Source: Chitinophagaceae bacterium (GTDB lineage Bacteria; Bacteroidota; Bacteroidia; Chitinophagales; Chitinophagaceae). From it: 64,000 nucleotides of DNA. Shown here piece after piece: positions 33,807 to 41,480 of this stretch (positions within the stretch are counted from its first letter, which is position 1; each line of letters begins with the position of its first letter). A model generated the notes under the pieces. It saw nothing but the letters and a program-made list of their open reading frames with translations. It was not told the DNA's origin and did no database searches. The stretch covers positions 124,001 through 188,000 of the forward strand of contig JAHBTJ010000014.1 in assembly GCA_019638595.1 (NCBI GenBank). The letters run 5' to 3'. Position numbers and translations under genes: made by a program.

Positions 33807-34901
33807 TCATGTATCCGGCTGCACCAGGAATTTATAAATGGTTTCCTGGTTGTATTCCGTTCCCGGCAGTAACAAAACAGGAGGAAAATTGAAATGATTC
33901 GGTGCATCGGTATAGCCCTGGGCCTCCAATGCCAGCCCTGCTCCGGAATGATACCGGTATCCTTTTTTCCCGGTGTCGCTTCCGTCGAACAACCAGGCAT
34001 TATACAACTGAAGGCAAGCCTGGCTGGTATAAACTTCCATAACCCTGCCACTTTTTTTCTCTGTTACGCTTGCGCTCAATGATGCAGCGTTTCCCGGTTG
34101 GTCCAGCACATAGGTAACTGCATACCCCTTACCGGCAAGCAACTGGCCGGGAAAGTTTTCGTGGATGCGGAGCCCGATAGCTACAGGATGTGTAAAATCG
34201 AGCGCTGTATTTTCTATTAAAGCAATATTACCTGTAGGAATAAGCTCTTCATTGCATTCAATGGTCTTATTAGCATTGATAAAAAGAGTATGCTCCAGAA
34301 CGTCCTGATCCATATTGCCGCTCAGGTTAAAATAGGCATGATTGGTAAGGTTAATAACAGTAGGCTGATCGCAGCTTGCCGTATAGTGAATGTGTACGGC
34401 ATTATCATTACCCAGGCTGTAAGTAACTTTTACTTTCAGATTGCCGGGATAGCCCTCTTCGCCATCTTTTGAGAAGTAATGCAGCTCCAGCATTTCTTCA
34501 TCATTCTCATTCTTTACAACTTCTGCATCCCACACCTGGAAACTAAAGCCTTTATCGCCTCCGTGCAAATGATTTTTAACCGGCTTGCCAAAAACATCAT
34601 TATTAGATAATGAATAAGTAATACCATTCAAAGAGAACTGCCCACCGGTGATACGTCCGCATACACGTCCTACCACGGCGCCATAATATTTTTCCGTAGC
34701 CGTGAGATAATCGTTCATAGTATCGAAACCTAAAATCACATCATTCCATTTGCCATTTTTATCGGGAACCCACATAGACAGCCAACGGGCCCCGTAATTG
34801 GTAAACTGCGCTACACAACCATTTTTATTCCGGAGCGTGAACAGCTTTACTTCCTCACCATTGATCACGCCCCTGAAATGCTCTTCTTTTAGTAATTCCA
34901 T
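33807..34901 (-). CDS. galM: Aldose 1-epimerase (galactose mutarotase)
   Basis: 364 residues without a signal peptide, so cytoplasmic. The GalM hallmarks are all present: FTNYGARWLSMWVPD, VVGRVCGRITGGQF, KNHLHGGDKGF (substrate His), INLTNHAYFNLSG (catalytic His), the DFTHPVAIG region, and the C-terminal LALEAQGYTDAPNHFNFP with the catalytic Glu. It interconverts alpha and beta anomers of galactose so that galactokinase can use them. Lies 10 bases downstream of the alpha-galactosidase gene, which releases alpha-galactose: a direct functional pair. Confidence 0.93.
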   Translation of the reverse strand: MELLKEEHFRGVINGEEVKLFTLRNKNGCVAQFTNYGARWLSMWVPDKNGKWNDVILGFDTMNDYLTATEKYYGAVVGRVCGRITGGQFSLNGITYSLSNNDVFGKPVKNHLHGGDKGFSFQVWDAEVVKNENDEEMLELHYFSKDGEEGYPGNLKVKVTYSLGNDNAVHIHYTASCDQPTVINLTNHAYFNLSGNMDQDVLEHTLFINANKTIECNEELIPTGNIALIENTALDFTHPVAIGLRIHENFPGQLLAGKGYAVTYVLDQPGNAASLSASVTEKKSGRVMEVYTSQACLQLYNAWLFDGSDTGKKGYRYHSGAGLALEAQGYTDAPNHFNFPPVLLLPGTEYNQETIYKFLVQPDT

Positions 34902-34911
34902 TAAGCTATGC

Positions 34912-37089
34912 CTATTGTTTTGTTTTCTGTACTTGCAATATCATACTTTTATAAGCTCCCCTTACCGGCCAGGCAATACCTATATTCATCAAAAAATCCC
35001 CCTTATATACTACATTATTCAATCCTTGTATCTTGTAAAATGCGCCAGGATCCAGTCCACGTAATTTCAATATATTGGCTTCCTGTGCCTGCGCTGTGCT
35101 GCCGTTGAGATACTCTGCCATATTATAACAAAATACTACTGCCGAAGAACGGTCTTCAGCTATATATTGCAAGGCCGATTTGTTGTCTTTAAAAGGTGAA
35201 ACCAGGCGGTGTAAGGTACCGAACTGAACAAGGTCTCGGATCTCTTTATATTGCTCAATTTTTGTTTTGGCGAGCTTTTTTTCATCATCCGTCCATTTGG
35301 TGATGTCGTACCCGATGCCGAGCACTCCGCTCATGGCTACATCGAATTTGTAAGCCAGACCCGGCTTCAGCGAATGCCAGTCTTCGTGTGTGATCCACGA
35401 CACCATTGTGTTTGCGGGAAAGGCGCTCAAATACCCGTACTGGATGAATATCCTGTCTACCGGATCGGTATTATCGCTTGCCCATGCCTGGTCCATCCTC
35501 GACAGCATTCCCAGGTCAACGCGTCCGCCACCGCTGGAGCAATCTTCAAACAGTACATTGGGGAAGCGGGCGCGGAGTGCGTCTATTAACCTATACAGGT
35601 TAGTGATATACCTGATGCGTACCTCACGTTGCTCGCTGGCAGGCGCATCCGGCCAGCCAGGCTCAGATAAAGTGCGGTTATGATCCCACTTAATAAAGCG
35701 GATGTTGTTTTCCTGTAACAGGGCAGACAGGGATCGCAGCAAATATTGATATACATCTTCACGCGCCAGGTTGAGCATCAACTGGTGCCTGCCTTCGTGC
35801 CTGGTTCTGTTGGGAAAATGAAACACCCAATCCGGGTGCGCCCTGTAGAGATCGCTGTTGGGATTTACCATCTCCGGCTCCACCCATATGCCAAAATCCA
35901 TTCCCATATCGTTGATCTTTTTGATCATGGGCTGCAAGCCGTTCGGGAATTTTTGCCTGTCCACCGTCCAGTCCCCAAGCGCTGCATGATCATCATTCCT
36001 TCCTTTAAACCATCCGTCATCAATCACAAACAATTCAACGCCTGTTTCCTTTGCAATTTTTGCCAACGCCAGTTGCTGTTCTTCATTTACATTAAAAGCG
36101 GTGGCGTACCAGCTATTGTACAATACCGGCCTGGGCTTATCGCGAAATGACGCCGGTAATACTGTTTTACGGATGTATGCCGTTAAATGCTGGGCGGCAC
36201 CTTCGGAACCTGAACGGGTATAGCCTATAATGAACCTGGGCGTTTCAAAAGTAGTGCCCGGTTTCAACGTCCAATCCGTATCCCAGAAATTAATGCCGCC
36301 TGTAATTTGTAATTTTCCGTTGAATGCTTTATCAAAATCAATTCTCCAGTTGCCGCTGTATTGCAAAGTACCAAACCATGCAGATCCCGAAATATCTTCA
36401 TTCTCCTTAGCCGGGCGAACCATGAACCAGTTTGGGTTGGCAAACGATTTAAAATCCCTTGCCTGCAGGGTTTTTACGCCTTCGGTCAATGCCGTATTGC
36501 GTAGTTGAAATTCATGTCCCCATTCTCCGGCCATGTGTGTAAGATCATACGCATCAGGAGGCAGATGGATGGAAGCGGATTGCAGGTTTTCTATTTTGAT
36601 ATTATTCTTTTTACCGGTGTTTTTTACAGTCACCCATTTTTCGAGGATATCAAATTCCGGCAATACACGGATGAACGAAGTGATTTCGAGGGGATAATAC
36701 TTATCTTTTTGTATGATCTTTAATGTTTGCCGGCCTTCCACCTGCAGCACTTCAGCATTCACAAAAGTTAATTCAGCGTCACGTACATTATCCGGGAATA
36801 CCACTTCCAGCAAAGGCGTTTTGGTAGGAAAAGCTCCTCTTACCGGTATTTCATCTGCCGCGCTTATTTTCTTTTGATGAAAAGCCAGTTGGGCCTTTGG
36901 ACCATAATAAGCTTGTTGCACTTCATTCTCTTTTGTGAGGATCAGTTGGTAAACAGAATTATTTGTACTGATCATCCAACCCCCGGGATTGCTCGTAGAG
37001 ATGATCACAGAGTCTGAAAATTGATTCGCATTTGCCTTGAGAGAGGCAAACGAAAAAATAGCGGCAATGTAAAGGATCGTTATTTTCAT
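34912..37089 (-). CDS. Secreted alpha-galactosidase, glycoside hydrolase family 36
   Basis: 725 residues from the ATG at 37089, which begins a Sec signal (KITILYIAAIFSFASLKANA). The preceding in-frame residues to 37200 lie in repeat DNA and are rejected. GH36 features: N-terminal beta-supersandwich, then barrel motifs ELFVIDDGWFKGRNDD, GIWVEPEMVNP, FIKWDHNRT (nucleophile Asp in KWD), FEDCSSGGGRVD (acid/base Asp) and WASDNTDPVDR. Length is normal (about 700-750). Retaining alpha-galactosidase, acting in the periplasm or outside on raffinose-type oligosaccharides, galactomannan side chains or similar. Precedes GalM with a 10-base gap. Confidence 0.93.
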   Translation of the reverse strand: MKITILYIAAIFSFASLKANANQFSDSVIISTSNPGGWMISTNNSVYQLILTKENEVQQAYYGPKAQLAFHQKKISAADEIPVRGAFPTKTPLLEVVFPDNVRDAELTFVNAEVLQVEGRQTLKIIQKDKYYPLEITSFIRVLPEFDILEKWVTVKNTGKKNNIKIENLQSASIHLPPDAYDLTHMAGEWGHEFQLRNTALTEGVKTLQARDFKSFANPNWFMVRPAKENEDISGSAWFGTLQYSGNWRIDFDKAFNGKLQITGGINFWDTDWTLKPGTTFETPRFIIGYTRSGSEGAAQHLTAYIRKTVLPASFRDKPRPVLYNSWYATAFNVNEEQQLALAKIAKETGVELFVIDDGWFKGRNDDHAALGDWTVDRQKFPNGLQPMIKKINDMGMDFGIWVEPEMVNPNSDLYRAHPDWVFHFPNRTRHEGRHQLMLNLAREDVYQYLLRSLSALLQENNIRFIKWDHNRTLSEPGWPDAPASEQREVRIRYITNLYRLIDALRARFPNVLFEDCSSGGGRVDLGMLSRMDQAWASDNTDPVDRIFIQYGYLSAFPANTMVSWITHEDWHSLKPGLAYKFDVAMSGVLGIGYDITKWTDDEKKLAKTKIEQYKEIRDLVQFGTLHRLVSPFKDNKSALQYIAEDRSSAVVFCYNMAEYLNGSTAQAQEANILKLRGLDPGAFYKIQGLNNVVYKGDFLMNIGIAWPVRGAYKSMILQVQKTKQ

Positions 37090-37150
37090 AATAAATTGTT
37101 TTAGCCATGCTTCGCTTTTTTTGCTCAGCGAAAATTGCAGCGTGCCTGAG

Positions 37151-37266
37151 AGACCTGCCTGGCCTTTGTACTGATATTCAACATTTGCACTACTGCCCAA
37201 CAGATTTCTCTCCCGCCGCCGCTTACATTTAATTCAATACAACCAGGGGGCGGGTTCGAAATGACG
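37151..37266. repeat. CGTCATTTCGA-family repeat, copy A (left part lost)
   Basis: CTGCCTGGCCTTTGTACTG, then CATTTGCACT.CTGCCCAACAGATTTCTC and at the right end GGCGGGTTCGAAATGACG. The same ordered blocks form copy B at 39475-39627. The left terminal arm is missing. Confidence 0.7.
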
Positions 37267-37346
37267 CTAAAAAGTGTGCTGTTTTTACAACCGGCACTAA
37301 AGCAAAGAAAAGTTTTGCTCAACCTCTCGTCCCGCTGAAACCCCAC

Positions 37347-37401
37347 GGGTATATCCCTATATTTTGCAGGCACACCCGCCTGACCAATTTGAAATGCACC
37401 C
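37347..37401. repeat. Dispersed 55-56 bp repeat, copy 2 (GGGTATATCCC...GCACCC)
   Basis: Same blocks as 8294-8349 (GGGTATATCCCT, TTTTGCAGGC, AATGCACCC). It ends one base before the stop codon of the GH97 gene. Together with copy A of the CGTCATTTCGA family it fills most of the 310-base gap between GH36 and GH97. Confidence 0.7.
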
Positions 37402-39354
37402 TTATTTTTCGGGGGTGATCCTTGCCACCCAGCCACCACCCGGCGCAAGCTCAAGCTTCAGCGTTTCCCCCGCATTGATTTGACGGCGCGATAGCTTATA
37501 ATCAGTTGCGGCAGTGGCTGCATTTATCCCGTCTTCAATTATTTCTATATGGTATTTACCGGGCTTTAAAAAATCGGTTGACAACTCTAATGTTCGCCGG
37601 TCTTCATTCGTTATCGCTCCAATATGCCAATCGGTACCTGCCCTTCGGGCTAATACTGTATACCGGCTGATCCTGCCCGTTAACAGTTTGGTTTCATCCC
37701 ACTCAACGGGTATTGCTGCCAGGAAATCGGTGCATTCTTTCTCACGGTAATAATCAGAAGGCGAGCCGGGCAACATGGTCATGGGGCTATTTAAAATAAC
37801 GAATAAGGCCATCGCATGCGCCCTTGTGCCCCATCCCATCGGGTAGTGCCCCACAGGCTTGAAATCATTTTTGTTCGCGTTGCGCGTGGTAGCGGGGATA
37901 TAGTCCATCGCGCCGGTAAACATACGGATATAAGGTAACAGGTTATGATGTGTGGGGTTGTCATTATAGGATACACCACTTTGTTCAAATTCAATCAACG
38001 CTTCGCGTGTAAGCACATTCGGGTATTTACGGCTTAGCCCGCAGGGTTTATAGGCTCCGTGAAAATTGACTACCATCTTTTTTTCTGCGGCTTTTTGGGC
38101 AACTGCCTCGTAAAACTCCACCATCAACTGGTCATCCCTGTTCATGAAATCGGTTTTGATACCTTTAATGCCCCAACGCTCAAACAGGTCAAAAGCTTCC
38201 TGCCATTGATCATTCAATGTATTCCAGATCACCCACAGCAGCACGTCCACGCCTTTCTTTTTTGCATAGGCGGTCACTTCCTCCATGTCTAAACCCGGAA
38301 CCGTGTGAAGCACATCATCTTTGGGACTCCACCCGTCATCGAAAAGAAAATAACGGAATCCTTTTTCCGCACAGAAGTCTATGAAATATTTAGCTGTTTC
38401 CGTATTAACGCCAGCCTTAAAATCAACGCTGTAAATATTGTTCTTACCCCACCAGTCGAACATCACCACGCCGGGCCTGATCCATGAAACATCTTTCAGC
38501 TCTGTAGGAGAAGCCAGTAAATAAACCATGTTATTGCCGATCAGCTCCTCTTCTTTATCAGCCACCGCAAAAATCCTCCACGGGTAGGTTCTTTGTCCTG
38601 CCACCCTTGCTATATGATCGCAGGTTTCACCCACCTGGTTGTTGTTGTACGGATTATTGGTCTTTGTAAGTGTTTTGGGATAACGTGGATGTGTACCCGA
38701 TAGCTGCGACGCTCCTGTACTTTTAACCCATAGCCCCGGGTAATGATAAAGATCCGATTCCGTGATCATCACCAATTTGCCGTCCTGTTTTTCAACCAAC
38801 ACCGGCAGGTTGCAAAGCCTGGACGGATCCAGCTCACCCAGCTTTTTAAACTCGTAGGGCTCTTCATACGCCGAGTTAAAAGACTTTTCCGACTGGAAGC
38901 GTACTGAATCGCCTTCATGAAGTTGAATATCCAGGGTTTCTTTAACAATCGTCAGGCTGTCTTTGGCAGCAGTAGAAAAACGGTACGCCAATCCTTCATT
39001 AAAAAGTCTGAATGTTAAAGACTGATCTGATGTGAATGTCAATAACAGCTCATTGTATTCATTCCTGTATATTTCGCTTTTTTCTTTAATGGCCGGCTTA
39101 ACGTCTTCGGCTACTGTGCTCCGCTTTGTTTTTTTTACCTTCAGAGGCACTGCTTTTGTTTGACTGGTAATCATGCCCAGGTCCGACAAGCTCAGCACCC
39201 GGTCAGCGCCTTTCGTCATCTTCAAACTTATTCCCTGCTGGTTGCTTTCAATTGCTACTGACAGTTTTTTATCAGGAGAGCTCAGCGTGTATTGCTGCGC
39301 ATTGCCTGCCACACAAAAAAGAGACAGAAGAAACAAGGCTAAAAAGCTTTTCAT
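37402..39354 (-). CDS. Secreted glycoside hydrolase family 97 protein, probably retaining (alpha-galactosidase type)
   Basis: 650 residues with a Sec signal (residues 1-19, ending GNAQ). GH97 layout: N-terminal super-beta-sandwich (YTLSSPDKKLSVAIE), catalytic barrel with YFLFDDGWSPKDD, GIKTDFMNRDDQ, VVNFHGAYKPCGLSRKYPNV, and a C-terminal beta domain. In inverting SusB-type alpha-glucosidases the strand-5 position is Glu (NxHEA); here it is Gly (NFHGA) while an Asp stands at the strand-4 end (KTDFM), which is the pattern of the retaining alpha-galactosidase branch. This agrees with the adjacent GH36 enzyme. A Glu of the following ALIEFEQSG segment is the likely acid/base (alignment needed). 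Confidence 0.85.
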   Translation of the reverse strand: MKSFLALFLLSLFCVAGNAQQYTLSSPDKKLSVAIESNQQGISLKMTKGADRVLSLSDLGMITSQTKAVPLKVKKTKRSTVAEDVKPAIKEKSEIYRNEYNELLLTFTSDQSLTFRLFNEGLAYRFSTAAKDSLTIVKETLDIQLHEGDSVRFQSEKSFNSAYEEPYEFKKLGELDPSRLCNLPVLVEKQDGKLVMITESDLYHYPGLWVKSTGASQLSGTHPRYPKTLTKTNNPYNNNQVGETCDHIARVAGQRTYPWRIFAVADKEEELIGNNMVYLLASPTELKDVSWIRPGVVMFDWWGKNNIYSVDFKAGVNTETAKYFIDFCAEKGFRYFLFDDGWSPKDDVLHTVPGLDMEEVTAYAKKKGVDVLLWVIWNTLNDQWQEAFDLFERWGIKGIKTDFMNRDDQLMVEFYEAVAQKAAEKKMVVNFHGAYKPCGLSRKYPNVLTREALIEFEQSGVSYNDNPTHHNLLPYIRMFTGAMDYIPATTRNANKNDFKPVGHYPMGWGTRAHAMALFVILNSPMTMLPGSPSDYYREKECTDFLAAIPVEWDETKLLTGRISRYTVLARRAGTDWHIGAITNEDRRTLELSTDFLKPGKYHIEIIEDGINAATAATDYKLSRRQINAGETLKLELAPGGGWVARITPEK

Positions 39355-39474
39355 AACGGGAATATTTATTAAAAATTAGTTATTTCCCCAGAGGGTTATA
39401 AGTTCCAGGTCTTTCACATCTCACGTTTCACCATTATCTATTCACTATTGCCCATTCACCATTCAATGCCGTTT

Positions 39475-39627
39475 CCGTCATTTCGATCCCAACCGAAGGT
39501 CGGGAGAGAAATCTGCATGGCTTATGTACTGCTGTTCAGCATTTGCACTGTTGCCTAACAGATTTCTCACCCCGCCACAACATCCCTTTCATTAAACATA
39601 ACAGGAGGGCGGGGATCGAAATGACGG
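39475..39627. repeat. CGTCATTTCGA-family repeat, copy B (complete, palindromic)
   Basis: Starts CCGTCATTTCGATCCC and ends GGGGATCGAAATGACGG, an inverted repeat of 15 of 16 or better; an inner pair GAGAAATCTG/CAGATTTCTC lies at 39507-39520 and 39558-39568. The centre GCATTTGCACTGTTGCC matches copy A. Size and nested palindromes are MITE-like; no coding. Confidence 0.7.
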
Positions 39628-39636
39628 TTGAAACTT

Positions 39637-39740
39637 CCGTCATTTCGACCAAGCCAACACGGGCGTTTGCGTTTAATCACTGGCTTGCGCGGGAGAAATC
39701 TGCCAGGCTTTGTACGGATGCTCAGCAACTAAGGAAACGA
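39637..39740. repeat. CGTCATTTCGA-family repeat, copy C (right part lost)
   Basis: CCGTCATTTCGACC at the left end, then GGGAGAAATCTGCCAGGCTT and TGTAC.G.TGCTCAGCA in the same order as copy B; the right arm is absent. Confidence 0.65.
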
Positions 39741-39774
39741 CATTGATTCACCATTCCCCTCTCACACTACACCG

Positions 39775-41460
39775 CTACCATCCCGGGTTTTGCTCTAATC
39801 CGGGGTTTATTAAAATTTCTTTTGTTGGTATGGGCAACAGGTAATGTTTATCCGGGGCAAAAGACCTGTCGGAGGCTTTTTCCGTAATAATAAATCCATT
39901 GGCATCAGTCCTGTTCTTCCAGTATTCATCTTTATACGGATTCCTGTCCTCTCCTTCCACTACTATAGGATTTACCCAGGGCGTTCCGATGATCTTGATC
40001 CCCATCACAGCTTTGGGAAGCTCTGTTTCCGCGGTCTTCCATCTTCTCAGGTCATCATACCTGAAACCTTCGAGCGCAAGCTCAATGGTGCGTTCGCGTC
40101 TTATTTCATCTCTCATATCCAGGTTATTGGTGCTGACAAAGCTGTTTGTCAAAGCCGGCATACCGGCTCTCTGGCGGAGCAGGTTGATTGATTTATTAAG
40201 ATCATCATCGCTGATAGTACTATTCTTCTCAAAGCTCGCTTCTGCATAAATAAGCAGCACTTCTCCATACCTTATAATATGACGTGAAAAACCATACCCG
40301 ATATTATCCGGAGACCCGTTGGAACCTTCATTCTCCGACAGGTATTTATAGGTAATATATCCTGTGTTTACATTACGCTGAGGATAGAACGGCCATGCTT
40401 CCACAGGGTTAGGATACCAGAACCGGGGAGCAAGTGTTCCAGGGATCAGCATGGTCATGGACATCCTGGGATCACGACCCTGGAACTCCGATTGCATCTG
40501 GTTATACCCCTGGAATAAGGATGATTTTGTAACAGGCAAACCATCTGTGCACAGGTACATATCCGCCAGCTTTTTTGTTGGAAGAAGATGCCCGTCTGAA
40601 ACGTTAGGAGCAATACCTTGTGTATGTGTTTTAATTTGGTAAAGACGATCTAATATCCCTTCGAGCGAGCCATCGCCTTCATCAATAAATAAATACCGGT
40701 AGCTCTGGCTGCCCCTGCCTGTAAACAGGGAGTATTCCGCACTGTTCATAACATTCAGGGCGGCTTCAATGGCCATATCCAGGAACGCTCCTGCATTTGC
40801 GCCACCCCTGCTTTTCTCCCAGGTACCTTCAAATAATGCTACCCTTGCTTTTAAGGCATTAGCGGCGCCTTTAGATACTCTGCCAAAATCCGCGTTCGAC
40901 ATAGCGCTCCGTACAGGCAGGTCAGTTGCCGCCTCGTTTAAGTCTTTTATAATGAAATTGACTACTTCTTCGCGTGTAGCCCGTGGCGTATATAGCTTTT
41001 CATCATCTATATCCAGCACGCTTGTAATAAGGGGAACGCCTCCAAAAAGCCTGAAAATTTTCCAGTAGTTATACGCCCTGAAAAATTTTGCTTCGCCTGC
41101 AAATCGCTTCACTGCCGGATCAGCAGACGACAGCTCTTCCGCTTTTTCAATGATCTTATTGCTCCGGCGTATATAAACGTATGCATCTGTCCACCTGCTA
41201 TCTCTTTCGGGCGCTAAGTAAGTTCCATTACTCACAGCATTGGGTACGTCAAATGCTATATCGGAATCCAAATCCAGGTCGGCAACCGAAAATCCCCCGA
41301 GGGAATTATAGAGGTTGGTTGCCGCCAGCTTAAAGTCATCTGCTGTTTTCCAGAAAGTAACATCCGAAATAGAATCCTTCGGCGTTAGATCAAGCCCTTT
41401 TTTGCAACCTGCTGCAAACAGGACTGAGAAAATAAATATTTTAAAATATGTATGCTTCAT
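39775..41460 (-). CDS. SusD/RagB-family nutrient-binding outer-membrane lipoprotein
   Basis: 561 residues. Lipoprotein signal with the Cys at about residue 19 (FSVLFAAGCKKGLDL), then the SusD fold: TPR-like helices (ATNLYNSLGG, RRSNKIIEKAEELSS, RFAGEAKFFRAYNYWKIFRLFGGVPL) and the typical C-terminal RRERTIELALEGFRYDDLRRWK and YLLPIPTKEILINPGLEQNPGW ending. It caps the SusC barrel and binds the glycan at the cell surface. Follows SusC by 20 bases, as usual. Binding specificity cannot be read from sequence. Confidence 0.95.
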   Translation of the reverse strand: MKHTYFKIFIFSVLFAAGCKKGLDLTPKDSISDVTFWKTADDFKLAATNLYNSLGGFSVADLDLDSDIAFDVPNAVSNGTYLAPERDSRWTDAYVYIRRSNKIIEKAEELSSADPAVKRFAGEAKFFRAYNYWKIFRLFGGVPLITSVLDIDDEKLYTPRATREEVVNFIIKDLNEAATDLPVRSAMSNADFGRVSKGAANALKARVALFEGTWEKSRGGANAGAFLDMAIEAALNVMNSAEYSLFTGRGSQSYRYLFIDEGDGSLEGILDRLYQIKTHTQGIAPNVSDGHLLPTKKLADMYLCTDGLPVTKSSLFQGYNQMQSEFQGRDPRMSMTMLIPGTLAPRFWYPNPVEAWPFYPQRNVNTGYITYKYLSENEGSNGSPDNIGYGFSRHIIRYGEVLLIYAEASFEKNSTISDDDLNKSINLLRQRAGMPALTNSFVSTNNLDMRDEIRRERTIELALEGFRYDDLRRWKTAETELPKAVMGIKIIGTPWVNPIVVEGEDRNPYKDEYWKNRTDANGFIITEKASDRSFAPDKHYLLPIPTKEILINPGLEQNPGW

Positions 41461-41480
41461 GGTACTTATAAATAAATGTT

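Larger units (their letters stand above)
39355..39774. other. Repeat-filled gap between SusD and GH97 genes
   Basis: About 420 bases. 39401-39474 is word-like low-complexity sequence (TCACCATTATCTATTCACTA). 39475-39627 and 39637-39740 are two CGTCATTTCGA-family repeats. 39741-39772 is again word-like (GATTCACCATTCCCCTC). No gene. Confidence 0.65.

Noticed and set aside
33740-34051. N-terminal extension of the GH2 protein
   Set aside because: It overlaps the GalM gene and precedes a clear signal peptide beginning at 33739.
37090-37200. N-terminal extension of the GH36 protein
   Set aside because: It runs into a dispersed repeat, and the signal peptide starts at 37089.
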